From contig JAUTCR010000044.1 in assembly GCA_030673895.1 (NCBI GenBank), forward strand, positions 55,697-119,696: a DNA stretch of 64,000 nt. Reading direction: 5' to 3'. This document shows, piece after piece, positions 1-8,499 of the stretch. Below the pieces are notes generated by a model. It was not told the DNA's origin. It searched no databases and worked only from the letters and a program-made list of their open reading frames with translations. The stretch's first letter is position 1. Each line of letters starts with the position of its first letter. This DNA comes from Verrucomicrobiota bacterium JB023 (GTDB lineage Bacteria > Verrucomicrobiota > Verrucomicrobiia > Verrucomicrobiales > Akkermansiaceae). A program made the translations under genes and the position numbers.

Positions 1-1188
1 CTCTTTCTCGCTGGGAGAGAGCCACTTGATTTCTGCCGACCTTGTCGCGAGATCGAGTTCCACGCGGGCGTGCTCGAAGCGACGGCTGTAACGATAGCCA
101 TCTCGGCGAGCCTTACCCAAGGGTGGTCCAAGCGGGCGGTCATACTCGGGGAACCATCGCATCCAGCGATCATCGCCATCGGCAGAGTAGCCCTCGTGGA
201 CCCGGAAGTAGCTGTGCTCGCCAGCGGCGATGAGAAAGATGGCGAGCGGGTAGATTAAGTTAGCATGGGCTTGTTCGTCGTTCGCGACCTTCCCGTGGCT
301 CTCATCAATACCCATCGCGCTCTGGTTCGCCTGGCCCGCGAGGTTGGTGGTGAAGGCGACAATCTTCCCTCGGTCGGCTGCCTCCTGCATGGCCGTGATC
401 CCCTTGGCGACGTAGTCCTCGTAGCTCATACCCTTCACATTGTGGAAGAAGCCCTCCAGATACGATCCGTCAAAGGGGGCCAAATGCTCCAGACCGGCGT
501 TTCCAAAACGGGCTCGCAGAATGTTAGCTACCATGAGTTCATCGGGACCGATGGCTTCGCGTAGCTCCCGAACAAGCGCGTGGTATCCAGCCGTGACTTC
601 CTGCTTCTTGGATGCGCCGATTGCTCCGCGCAGGTATTTGGGCTCCAAGGCTTTGATATTGCCATCGAGGAAGACTCCATCGATGGCAGGGTCTGCGGTC
701 ATCCGGCGACTGTTCTCCACCCACCAGGCGCGGAGGTCGGGATTAGAAAGATCATAGGCCGGGACTTTTCCCCGGACCAGCTTCTCCTCGCCATCACGTC
801 CGGAGAGGATTGCTCCCGGTATCTCCATCAGCTTTTCAATATCCGCATAGCCGCCGTAGTGAACGAAGACGTTCCGATAGTGGAGAATCGTCGCTGCGGG
901 ATTGAGCTTCTTGACAGCGCGAGCGGAGGCGAGCGTGCCAGCCTCGATGGAGCCATGCTCGCGGTGTCCGTTGGCCTTCTCGAATGTCAACAGGGGGAAC
1001 CGCGCAAGAAATTCAAGCTCCTCTTCGCTGAAGGAGCTTGCCTTGCGAATGTGCATGTAGAGGGGGATTCGATCCCAGCTGAAGGATGGCATGGCGGCGT
1101 TGTCCTGGAGGTCCTTTGTGACCGACTGGGATGAAAGGGGGCAAGACAAGAGAAGAGGGAGGAGAAACAAGCAAAGGAAGCGTGGCAT
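1..1188 (-). CDS. Secreted putative glycoside hydrolase (GHL-type TIM barrel), 3' end cut by window edge
   Basis: Reading the minus strand from the ATG at 1188 gives an uninterrupted frame to base 1 (396 codons, no stop), so the C-terminus lies outside the window. The N-terminus is a signal peptide (MPRFLCLFLLPLLLSCPLSSQ). The body resembles the putative glycosyl-hydrolase-like families (GHL10/GHL15 group) common in Verrucomicrobia and Planctomycetes: acidic residues end predicted strands, as in GVFLDGN and FDGSYLEGF, and WWVENSRRM and ANILRARFG lie between them. It is probably an exported carbohydrate-active enzyme; the substrate cannot be inferred. No strong Shine-Dalgarno precedes the ATG. 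It is divergent from the TonB receptor, 190 bases away. Family assignment is by motif impression only. Confidence 0.72.
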   Translation of the reverse strand, partial: MPRFLCLFLLPLLLSCPLSSQSVTKDLQDNAAMPSFSWDRIPLYMHIRKASSFSEEELEFLARFPLLTFEKANGHREHGSIEAGTLASARAVKKLNPAATILHYRNVFVHYGGYADIEKLMEIPGAILSGRDGEEKLVRGKVPAYDLSNPDLRAWWVENSRRMTADPAIDGVFLDGNIKALEPKYLRGAIGASKKQEVTAGYHALVRELREAIGPDELMVANILRARFGNAGLEHLAPFDGSYLEGFFHNVKGMSYEDYVAKGITAMQEAADRGKIVAFTTNLAGQANQSAMGIDESHGKVANDEQAHANLIYPLAIFLIAAGEHSYFRVHEGYSADGDDRWMRWFPEYDRPLGPPLGKARRDGYRYSRRFEHARVELDLATRSAEIKWLSPSEKE

Positions 1189-1378
1189 TGTTTTCTTTTT
1201 ACCTCGCCGCTCGTCTCATTTTTACAAGCGGGCCGTCTCTTTCACGGGAAAGTCGGAAATGGCATTTGTGCGACAAAATGTAGCAATTCACCGCCATCGA
1301 TCGCCCTGATCATCCATTACTGTCCAGACCTTCCGCGCCTGCGGCAGTCAACACAGCAAAGCGCAAAGAACCAGTATC

Positions 1379-3532
1379 ATGAAACACACCACTAGTAACC
1401 TGAGGAGCCGGGTCGTGCCGTTGAGCTCACTGGCATTCTCGGGAGCAGTCGTCTCCCTGACGGGGGCCGACGAAGCCAATGCACAATCGACCAATGAAGC
1501 CAATGTCCTCGATGAGACCGTTGTCGAAGCTGATCGGGTCGAGGATGAGGAAGAGGTTCTCTACAAGCCGGAGAACCTGACATCGCCGAAGTTTCAGCAG
1601 CCGGTCGCGGAGATTCCGCAGACCCTCACGGTTATCCCCGAGGAGGTCATTCGGGAGCAGAATGCGGATTCGCTCTCCGACATTCTACGCAACGTCCCGG
1701 GCATTAGCTTGCAAGCGGGTGAGGGCGGAGCTGCTCCCGGAGACAGTCTGACAATGCGTGGCTTTGCTTCTCGCAATGACATCTTCGTCGACGGAGTCCG
1801 CGATCTGGGAAATTACAACCGTGACCCTTTCAACGTCGAACAAGTGGAGGTAGCCAAAGGTCCTTCCTCGTCCAACACCGGTCGGGGCTCGACCGGCGGT
1901 TCCATCAACCTGGCAACCAAGAAAGCTCAGCTCGACGACTTCACCCGCCTCAATCTCGGGATCGGCACGGATGAGTATTACCGGGGCACCATCGACTTGA
2001 ATGGTCAGATCCAAGCCTTGCCCGGAGCTGCCTTTCGCCTGAATGGTCTCTATCACAGCGCCGACACACCGGGTCGGGGAGGTCCTTTCGAGGAGCGTTG
2101 GGGAATCGCTCCCACAGTGAGCTTTGGTCTCGACAGCCCGACTCGCATCCACCTCAGTTATCAATACTATGGCGAGGATAATCTGCCTGACTTCGGGGTG
2201 CCTCGCCAGGTCCTCAACGACGAACAATACTATGATAACTTCTACGGTCTGAACTTCCGGGACTACGAGGAGATTTCCTCTCACTCGGCTTCGCTTGAGG
2301 TCGAGCATGACTTCTCTGAGACCTTCAAGGTTCGCAATCTTTCCCGATTCCAGACCACCAATATCGACCTGAGCGTGACGGCTCCCCGCTTTGTTACCGG
2401 CTCGGAGACCTTGGTCCGCCGAACGGATTGGAAGGACCGCGATCAGACGGATAGTAACTTCGTCAACCAGACTGATTTTAATATCGAGTTCGATACCGGC
2501 TCCATCCGTCACCAGGTGTCTGCAGGGGTTGAATTCGGTCTTGAATGGCACGAAAACACCGACCGAGCTGATGGCAACCTCAGCCTCGCGCCCGAGACAC
2601 CACTCGCTGATCCGGATCCAAGTGATACTTACGATACCGATATCTACGAGACCGGTGCGGACCGTGAGGGCGAGGGAACGTCCTATGCCTTGTATCTCTT
2701 CGACCGCATCCAGCTCAACGAGCAGTGGGCAATCGATGCCGGTCTTCGTTGGGATCGCTATGATCTGGATCTCATCTCCTCGGACCTCGAAACCTCTACC
2801 GATGGGTTCAGCTATCGCATCGCGGCGACCTATAGTCCGGTGGAGAACGGGATGTTCTATGCTGGCTACTCGACCTCGTTTGATCCGGCCTCGGCGACGG
2901 CGGCTTCCTCAGTGAGTTCACGAACCCCGGCTGAGAATTTAGAATTGGATCCAGAGGAATCCTGGACGGCCGAGATTGGGACGAAGTGGGAACTCTTTGA
3001 CGAGCGAGCCCTCCTGAGCTTCGCGGCCTTCCACACCGAAAAGCAGAATGCCCAGACCGTGGACCCGGTTACTGACCTTCTCGTACTTGAGGGCAATCGC
3101 ACGGTGCAAGGTTTTGAGGTGGGACTGAGCGGAGAACTCACCGACTGGTGGCGCGTGAATGCCGCTTACACTTACCTCAACTCATCGATCGATGAGTCGA
3201 ATGACGAGACGGAAGAAGGCAATGTGCTCGCTAACAGCCCGGAGCACTCCTTCAGTGTTTGGAATGTGTTTGAGTTTGATAGATTCTCTGCCGGAATTGG
3301 AACCAGCTTCATTGGCGAACGCTATTCGAATGACTCCAATGACGCGGACCGTCTGGTCGAGAGCTATATGCTCTGGGATTCGATGCTCGCTTATCAGGTG
3401 TCGGATTCCTTCGCTCTGCAATTGAATGTGAACAACATCTTTGATGCTCGCTACATCGACAAGGTGGGTGGTGGCCACATGATTCCAGGGGAGGGTCGTT
3501 CGGCCGTGCTGAGCGCTTCCTACGAATTCTGA
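1379..3532 (+). CDS. TonB-dependent siderophore receptor
   Basis: A 717-residue outer-membrane receptor of the TonB-dependent siderophore receptor family. A signal peptide (about residues 1-36, ending ANAQ) is followed by a TonB-box-like stretch (DETVVEA), then the plug domain (PQTLTVIPEEVI, LRNVPGISLQAG, MRGFASRNDIFVDGVRD, VEVAKGPSS) and a long 22-strand barrel ending in the aromatic C-terminus YEF typical of outer-membrane proteins. The NIFDARY element near the end is also characteristic. It imports an iron chelate with energy from TonB/ExbBD, which are not encoded here. It converges with the piuC operon, an association known for catechol-type siderophore receptors. I could not identify a convincing Fur box in the 190-base upstream gap. 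Confidence 0.95.
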   Translation: MKHTTSNLRSRVVPLSSLAFSGAVVSLTGADEANAQSTNEANVLDETVVEADRVEDEEEVLYKPENLTSPKFQQPVAEIPQTLTVIPEEVIREQNADSLSDILRNVPGISLQAGEGGAAPGDSLTMRGFASRNDIFVDGVRDLGNYNRDPFNVEQVEVAKGPSSSNTGRGSTGGSINLATKKAQLDDFTRLNLGIGTDEYYRGTIDLNGQIQALPGAAFRLNGLYHSADTPGRGGPFEERWGIAPTVSFGLDSPTRIHLSYQYYGEDNLPDFGVPRQVLNDEQYYDNFYGLNFRDYEEISSHSASLEVEHDFSETFKVRNLSRFQTTNIDLSVTAPRFVTGSETLVRRTDWKDRDQTDSNFVNQTDFNIEFDTGSIRHQVSAGVEFGLEWHENTDRADGNLSLAPETPLADPDPSDTYDTDIYETGADREGEGTSYALYLFDRIQLNEQWAIDAGLRWDRYDLDLISSDLETSTDGFSYRIAATYSPVENGMFYAGYSTSFDPASATAASSVSSRTPAENLELDPEESWTAEIGTKWELFDERALLSFAAFHTEKQNAQTVDPVTDLLVLEGNRTVQGFEVGLSGELTDWWRVNAAYTYLNSSIDESNDETEEGNVLANSPEHSFSVWNVFEFDRFSAGIGTSFIGERYSNDSNDADRLVESYMLWDSMLAYQVSDSFALQLNVNNIFDARYIDKVGGGHMIPGEGRSAVLSASYEF

Positions 3533-3565
3533 TAGTCATCTAACAAGATTTCCTCGCTGTCTGGT

Positions 3566-3601
3566 AAAGAGGTCGCTTCTTAGGGAGCGGCCTCTTTTTT
3601 T
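3566..3601 (+). terminator. Rho-independent terminator after the TonB receptor
   Basis: An 11-bp stem (AAGAGGTCGCT pairing with AGCGGCCTCTT, one G-T pair) with a 7-base loop runs directly into a run of T, 34 bases after the receptor stop codon. It may also serve the convergent TPR gene, since the arm starts with an A tract on the other strand. Confidence 0.85.
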
Positions 3602-3620
3602 CTCAGAGGGGAAGAGCGAG

Positions 3621-4640
3621 TCATTGACGATTCGGCAAGGCTGAGATCGTTGAGGCGAGGTCTCTCACTTGCGCTCGGAGGCGGATGGTTTTCTCAAGTT
3701 TCTCACCGACAAGAAGGCTTGGTTGGTTGTGGCTCGCGTAGGTGGTTTCCAGCGCTGCGAGTGCTGCCTCACGAAACATTCTTTCCAAGTATTGTCGGTC
3801 TTTGATGAAGTCCTGAATGAAAGCTGCCAGCCCATGAGGTCGGCAGATGCGATGGATGCGGAGGCCCAGGCGGAAGAGGTCGAGCGTGACCTCGCAAAAG
3901 GCTTCCGGGTCTTCTTGGTGCCAGTAGTTAGCCAAGCGAAGAGCGGAGGTGATTCCATCCACGGTGGTCTGGACCCAGTCTCTTTCCTGTGAGTGGGGTA
4001 GCGAGGCCTCAAGCTCGAGGCAACGGGCCTTGGCCAGCGTGTGGCTGGCATGGAGGTTGATGCGGGCCGCGAGGATAGATGACTTGGTTTGGTGGCCTGT
4101 TAGGTTGAGGGCTTCCGTACAGAGTTCCATGGCCTCCGCGCCTTTTGTGAGACGACTCAGGTGGAGAAGTGTGGTAGCACGAGTGAGGTGACATTCTGGG
4201 TGTTCGGCCGAGAAGAGGGTGTCAGAGGCACGACGATAACATTCGGCTGCTTTCCCTTGTTCGGAAAGCTCTTCAAGAAAGAGACCCTGGTTGTTCCAGG
4301 CGATAGCGATGCGATTGAGCACCGCGGGAGAGGGGGAGAGCCTGTCGAGCTGGTCAATGCCCTGCCGGAAGGAGGTGATCGTTTCATGAGGATTACCCGA
4401 CAACTTGGCCAAGGCGTTTCCTCGTTGGATATAACCCGCCGCGAGGCCCCAGCGATAGAGCGGGTTCTCGTCCAGAGGAAGAGATTCCCGGAGAGCAATG
4501 GCTCGATTGAAATTCTCCAGCGCTTTGCTCGCTGATCCTCGGGCGAGGAGTTCGATGCCTTCGAGCGTGAGCCGGTTGGCTTCAAGCTGGGCGGGTGCTT
4601 CCTCCGGGCTGGGTGATGATTGGGCACTTGGCTCGCTCAT
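3621..4640 (-). CDS. Tetratricopeptide-repeat protein, last gene of the piuC operon
   Basis: A 339-residue, mostly alpha-helical protein without a signal peptide. TPR signatures are visible: AKALENFNRAIALRESL-type (about residues 28-52), a GLAAGYIQRGNALAKL helix pair, and WNNQGLFLEELSEQGKAAECYRRA. The ATG overlaps the stop of the upstream hydroxy-acid oxidase by 4 bases (ATGA), so the two are translationally coupled. TPR or Sel1 proteins occur beside piuC in other bacteria, so a role linked to iron metabolism is possible, but the sequence itself shows only a protein-interaction scaffold. No catalytic motif is visible. Confidence 0.85.
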   Translation of the reverse strand: MSEPSAQSSPSPEEAPAQLEANRLTLEGIELLARGSASKALENFNRAIALRESLPLDENPLYRWGLAAGYIQRGNALAKLSGNPHETITSFRQGIDQLDRLSPSPAVLNRIAIAWNNQGLFLEELSEQGKAAECYRRASDTLFSAEHPECHLTRATTLLHLSRLTKGAEAMELCTEALNLTGHQTKSSILAARINLHASHTLAKARCLELEASLPHSQERDWVQTTVDGITSALRLANYWHQEDPEAFCEVTLDLFRLGLRIHRICRPHGLAAFIQDFIKDRQYLERMFREAALAALETTYASHNQPSLLVGEKLEKTIRLRAQVRDLASTISALPNRQ

Positions 4641-5731
4641 GACAGCTGGAGAGTGTCCGGGGTGATGTCTTGCAATTGCGGAGTTCCGGCGAAGACCATG
4701 GTGAGGGCGAGCTCGGCGTGTAAGATGCGCAGGATGTGAGCCACCCCGACCGCACCGGCGGAGGCTAAGCCGTCAACAATGGGTCGACCAACCAGAACGG
4801 CTTGGGCGCCAAGAGCAATGGCCTTGAAGACATCGCTTCCCCGCCGGATGCCACCATCGATGAGGATGGGGTAGTCCGGTCCGGTCGCCTCACGAATTGC
4901 TGGGAGGACGGTCAAGGTCGCAGGCACCGTATCGAGCGTGCGACCTCCGTGATTGGAGACGATAAGCCCGTCCATGCCTGCTTCCCGAGCCATCAGCCCA
5001 TCGCCCGGATGCATCACCCCTTTGAGGATAAGCGGAAGGGAGGTTTGTTGGCGTAGCCAGCGCAGGTCGTCCCAGGTGGGAGCCTGGCGTACGAGGGGGC
5101 TACTAAAGATATCATTGCTTTCGGAGGCCGCCGGGGCAGGGGGATGATTGACGGGCTGAATGTGGGGTGGGAGCTGGAATCCCGCCCGTTGTTCCCTGTT
5201 CCTGAGTCCGTGAAGAGGGGCGTCCGCCGTCACCACGATGGCATGGTAGCCGGCGGCTTCGGCTCGCCGGAGTAGGGCCACGGTCGCGGCCTTGTCTGGT
5301 TGGATGTAGAGCTGGAACCAAGGAGGGTTCTGGCAATGCCGGGAGATGTCCTCCAGCGTCTCCGTGGCCGAGGTGCTTACGACCATGAGCCCCTCCAGGG
5401 CGGAGATGCCCCGGGCGGTTGCGATCTCGCCCTCTGGGTGGAAGAGGTGGTGAAAGGCGGTGGGAGCGGCGAGGATGGGGTGGGCCAGCGATTGGCCGAA
5501 GAGTTCCAAGCGGGTATTTCCTTCCCCGAGGTCGCGGAGGATTCTGGGAATGATCGCAGTCTGCTCGAAGGCCTGGCGATTGGCCTTTAAGGTGATTTCA
5601 TCGCCACTCCCGCCGTGCAGGTAGGCTTGGGCCATGGAGCTTAAGCGTTCCTTGGCAAGCGTCCGGTAATCCTCGACTGCCACCACGTGAGGCGGGATGG
5701 TGGTGAGCGGTGGCTTCACATCTCGGCCCAT
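4637..5731 (-). CDS. FMN-dependent alpha-hydroxy-acid oxidizing protein (lactate oxidase / glycolate oxidase family)
   Basis: A 364-residue enzyme of the FMN-dependent 2-hydroxy-acid dehydrogenase family. Family signatures are present in order: [12 protein letters not shown] near residues 38-50, the [16 protein letters not shown] region, [30 protein letters not shown] with the flavin-contacting lysine, the active-site block [10 protein letters not shown] (the catalytic His-Gly-Gly-Arg), and [20 protein letters not shown] with VGRP for phosphate binding. It should oxidise a small L-2-hydroxy acid, producing a keto acid plus H2O2 or a reduced quinone; the substrate is not determinable. It is cotranscribed with piuC (16-base overlap) and with the downstream TPR gene (4-base overlap). 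FMN hydroxy-acid oxidases beside piuC suggest a joint task, perhaps handling hydroxy-carboxylate parts of siderophores (inference). Confidence 0.93.
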   Translation of the reverse strand: MGRDVKPPLTTIPPHVVAVEDYRTLAKERLSSMAQAYLHGGSGDEITLKANRQAFEQTAIIPRILRDLGEGNTRLELFGQSLAHPILAAPTAFHHLFHPEGEIATARGISALEGLMVVSTSATETLEDISRHCQNPPWFQLYIQPDKAATVALLRRAEAAGYHAIVVTADAPLHGLRNREQRAGFQLPPHIQPVNHPPAPAASESNDIFSSPLVRQAPTWDDLRWLRQQTSLPLILKGVMHPGDGLMAREAGMDGLIVSNHGGRTLDTVPATLTVLPAIREATGPDYPILIDGGIRRGSDVFKAIALGAQAVLVGRPIVDGLASAGAVGVAHILRILHAELALTMVFAGTPQLQDITPDTLQLS

Positions 5732-6405
5732 TGTCGCAGGAGGTTGTGGTAAACACCAGTGAGCTGGACGGTGGAATCGTTCACCGCCTGATTGTCTGGT
5801 CCTGCTTGAGCGAGCCGTTGGATGGAAATGTCCAGATCGAAGAGGAGGGAGCGCTGCTCGTCAGAGCGAACCATGCTTTGAATCCAGAAGAACGAACAAA
5901 GCCGGGCACCTTTGGTCACCGGGGTGACTTGGTGAAGCGAAGTGGAGGGATAGAGAATGAGATGTCCGGCGGGGAGTTTGACCTCCTTCGAGCCATAGGT
6001 GTCTTCGATGATGAGCTCGCCCCCTTCATACTCGTCCGGCTCGGCGAAGAAGAGGGTGCAGGAGAGGTCGGTGCGGATGCGTCGTCCGTCGGGCAGGGTG
6101 CGAATCGCGTTGTCGACGTGGGTGCCGAAGGATTCGTTGCCGGTGTAGAGATTGAACATGGGAGGCAGGATCTCCTTCGGCAGAGCTGCGGTGAGGAAGA
6201 GAGGGTTGGAGGAAAGGGCGGAGAGGATGAGTTGTCCAACCTCCTTGGCGACGGGATGCTGGGTTGGAAGTTGCTGGTTGTTCTTGGTCTGAACGGCTTG
6301 GTGACCAGCTGTCTTTTTCCCATCTTCCCAATCGGCGGATTCCAAGCGTCGACGGGCGTGGGCGATTTGCTCGGTAGAGAGGATATCGGGAATCTCGATG
6401 ATCAT
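5716..6405 (-). CDS. piuC: Fe(II)/2-oxoglutarate dioxygenase, PKHD-type hydroxylase PiuC/YbiX
   Basis: About 229 residues, closely resembling E. coli YbiX/PiuC along its length. Conserved blocks are [20 protein letters not shown], the [17 protein letters not shown] block with the HxD iron ligands, [43 protein letters not shown] with the distal His ligand, and the ending [12 protein letters not shown] chose the ATG at 6405 (MIIEIPDIL) because YbiX-type proteins begin there; an in-frame extension to 6468 adds 21 residues without homology. It is the first gene of the operon and lies next to a TonB siderophore receptor, as in Pseudomonas piuA-piuC and E. coli fiu-ybiX. It is therefore probably iron-starvation induced. 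Confidence 0.95.
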   Translation of the reverse strand: MIIEIPDILSTEQIAHARRRLESADWEDGKKTAGHQAVQTKNNQQLPTQHPVAKEVGQLILSALSSNPLFLTAALPKEILPPMFNLYTGNESFGTHVDNAIRTLPDGRRIRTDLSCTLFFAEPDEYEGGELIIEDTYGSKEVKLPAGHLILYPSTSLHQVTPVTKGARLCSFFWIQSMVRSDEQRSLLFDLDISIQRLAQAGPDNQAVNDSTVQLTGVYHNLLRQWAEM

Positions 6406-6509
6406 GGAAAAGAGCGGCTGGTTGCGGAGCCGGAAGGCGACGCTACTCTTATTGAGATTCGTTCGCAATAGTGTTTTCCCATCATTGCGAGGACGGTGGT
6501 CGCCTGCAA

Positions 6510-7013
6510 TCAGGGACTGTTGAGGGAGGTCGGCCAGACGAGGTCGTCTTCGCTGTATAGTATGCCATCTGAACCGGGGCCTCGCAGTTGGAAGGACTTG
6601 CTGGAGAGATGGTGGATAAAGACTTCGCCCCCATGGGGATCGACAAGGCGGCCATCTTGGATGGCAGGATTCGTGAGGGAAAAGGTGGCCGTGGGGGGGC
6701 TGGTGAGCAGGGTGGTGAGCTGGCTGTTGGTCGACCAGTGCCGGGGATCAATACCTTTGTGGAGAAGATGGAAGTTGCTGATCGCGCCGTATAGTCTGCG
6801 GAAGTCCTGCTTGTCTTCCTCGGGGTCGACTCCGTAGCCGGTGAGCATCCGGTCTCCCGGGAGAGGGAGGGGTGGAGGCTGGGAGGCAGGGACTTGGGAA
6901 GGGGATGGTTCTGCGACGGGTGGGTCTTCCTGCGAGAGGGCGGGCCTTCGCCAGATCAATCCCGCCAGGATGAGCAGGAGGACGATGAGGAGCACGACCG
7001 CTATCCGCTTCAT
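6510..7013 (-). CDS. Hypothetical membrane-anchored protein with pseudopilin-like C-terminal segment
   Basis: A 167-residue protein with an N-terminal transmembrane anchor ([21 protein letters not shown]), a proline-rich linker (residues 28-52) and a soluble domain. The ending ([23 protein letters not shown], then [10 protein letters not shown]) resembles the C-terminal part of type II secretion pseudopilin-like proteins, where D-P-G-dipeptide and GPDG..DDI elements are common. The ATG overlaps the DUF1501 stop by 4 bases, so it is the last gene of the subtilase-DUF1800-DUF1501 cluster. Function is unknown; a role in export or display of the partner proteins is a guess from context. Confidence 0.7.
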   Translation of the reverse strand: MKRIAVVLLIVLLLILAGLIWRRPALSQEDPPVAEPSPSQVPASQPPPLPLPGDRMLTGYGVDPEEDKQDFRRLYGAISNFHLLHKGIDPRHWSTNSQLTTLLTSPPTATFSLTNPAIQDGRLVDPHGGEVFIHHLSSKSFQLRGPGSDGILYSEDDLVWPTSLNSP

Positions 7014-8479
7014 GACTCGAAGGTGCCCGGCTTCAGAAAACCGAGGGGCAAGGTCGTGGGGTCGAGCGGGTTCGCTTGGGCGACGTCATAGAAGCTGGAG
7101 AGATTCGGCAGAACGTGCTCGAAGTTTGAGCGGCCTTTCACCCCGAACCAGAGGAGCAGTTCCGCGAAGAATTCGTCCACCGAAGTGGTGGGGAGAAGGC
7201 GTCCGCCGTAGCCAACATCGTCGGCACCATCAAGGGCGAGGGAAGGGTAAGTTCCGTGGATGCGGCCTCCGTCCACGGGGCCGCCAAAGACCATCTGATT
7301 TCCCCCCCACGCATGGTCGGTCCCATTGCCATTGCTTCGTAGAGTGCGGCCAAAATCACTGGCCGAAAAGGTGAGCACGGAATCCTCCAGGCCCAGCTCC
7401 TCGATTCCGTTCTGAAAGGCGAGGATGGCCGGCGCCAGTTGCTCCAGCATCCCGGCTTGGGTATTGAGCAGCTCGCTGTGGTGGTCCCAGCCTCCGTATG
7501 AGAGGAAGATGGTTTGCCGTCGCAGCCCGAGTGATTCTCTCAAGTGGATCATCTTCAGTGCGCTACGAAGCTGGCTGCCGAAGGAGGTGGAAGGAAAGGT
7601 CGTGCTCACGAAGTCATCCGAGACGGAGTCGAAGACCTGTTGGACGAAGGCTTGCTGCTCAATGCTGTTCTTGGTCAGGGAGGCGTAGGCCTCCTCCATC
7701 AGATTGTGATAATGCCGGTTGATGAGGCTCTTGAAGGCTTCGTTCTTCACCTGGGTGACGTGGTTGGCATCTCCGCCTCGTTCGCTGAAGGTGAGGGCCC
7801 CATTGGCCGTCATGACAAATTGCTGGGTCGAGTCACCCACCTGGAAGGGGTTGTTGCCGGCGAAGGATAGGCTCATCGAGAGGAGGTCCTCATTGTAAGT
7901 GTCGTGCAGGACATCAGCGGCTCTTCCGGCCCAGCCGGTGAGCTCCGTCATTCCCTGGGGCACCGAGGTCTGCCACTGCTCAATCTGGTCGATGTGGGAG
8001 AAGAGCGCACGAGGTAGGGGGGCGGTTCCGTTATGGTAGTCCGCCATGGACGTTGGCTGCACCAGGGTGCCAATGTTAGAGATGAACGACAGGCGGCGCT
8101 TGGCCTCGTCGCCCCCGAGGCCATTGAACAAATCCTGATAGCCAGCGGTAGCGGGATGGAGGCCATAGAGCTTGCCATCTCCTCCGGTGGCTTGCTGGAG
8201 CGAGAGCAGATCGCCTTGCGCGATGGCGAGATTGGTGCGGCTGCTGAGATATTCCTGATAGCGGTCATCCCGGGGGATGAGCAGATTGAAGCTGTCGATG
8301 CCACCGTGAAGAAAGAGGCAAACCAAGGTCTTGCGATCCTCGGAGGCTGGCAGTTCTTGTGCGGCGGCCTTGTTGGCCAATTGCAGATTGAGGAGGGTGG
8401 ACAGAATCGAGGTGCTCGAGAGAGCGGCACATCCAGCTTCGCCAAGGAAGCGGCGACGGGTGAGTGGAGAAGAAGGCAT
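7010..8479 (-). CDS. DUF1501 family protein (Tat-exported, sulfatase/phosphatase-like fold)
   Basis: A 489-residue DUF1501 protein. The N-terminus carries a twin-arginine signal (LTRRRFLGEAG followed by a hydrophobic stretch and AAAQ). Family motifs are LVCLFLHGGIDSFNLLIPRD, YGLHPA, FISNIGTLVQPTSMADY, LFSHIDQIEQWQT, FLSYGGWDHHSELL, LTFSASDFGRTLRSNGNGTDHAWGG and FGGPVDGGRIHGTYPSL, which correspond to the alkaline-phosphatase-like metal-binding block of the family. It is nearly always encoded directly after a DUF1800 gene, as here (20-base gap). The pair is abundant in Verrucomicrobia and Planctomycetes but has no proven biochemical role. It is translationally coupled to the downstream small membrane protein. 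Confidence 0.93.
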   Translation of the reverse strand: MPSSPLTRRRFLGEAGCAALSSTSILSTLLNLQLANKAAAQELPASEDRKTLVCLFLHGGIDSFNLLIPRDDRYQEYLSSRTNLAIAQGDLLSLQQATGGDGKLYGLHPATAGYQDLFNGLGGDEAKRRLSFISNIGTLVQPTSMADYHNGTAPLPRALFSHIDQIEQWQTSVPQGMTELTGWAGRAADVLHDTYNEDLLSMSLSFAGNNPFQVGDSTQQFVMTANGALTFSERGGDANHVTQVKNEAFKSLINRHYHNLMEEAYASLTKNSIEQQAFVQQVFDSVSDDFVSTTFPSTSFGSQLRSALKMIHLRESLGLRRQTIFLSYGGWDHHSELLNTQAGMLEQLAPAILAFQNGIEELGLEDSVLTFSASDFGRTLRSNGNGTDHAWGGNQMVFGGPVDGGRIHGTYPSLALDGADDVGYGGRLLPTTSVDEFFAELLLWFGVKGRSNFEHVLPNLSSFYDVAQANPLDPTTLPLGFLKPGTFES

Positions 8480-8499
8480 GGAGGTGGGAGACTGACAGG

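Noticed and set aside
1685..2551. 288-codon minus-strand frame
   Set aside because: Antisense to the TonB receptor, which has full plug and barrel motifs.
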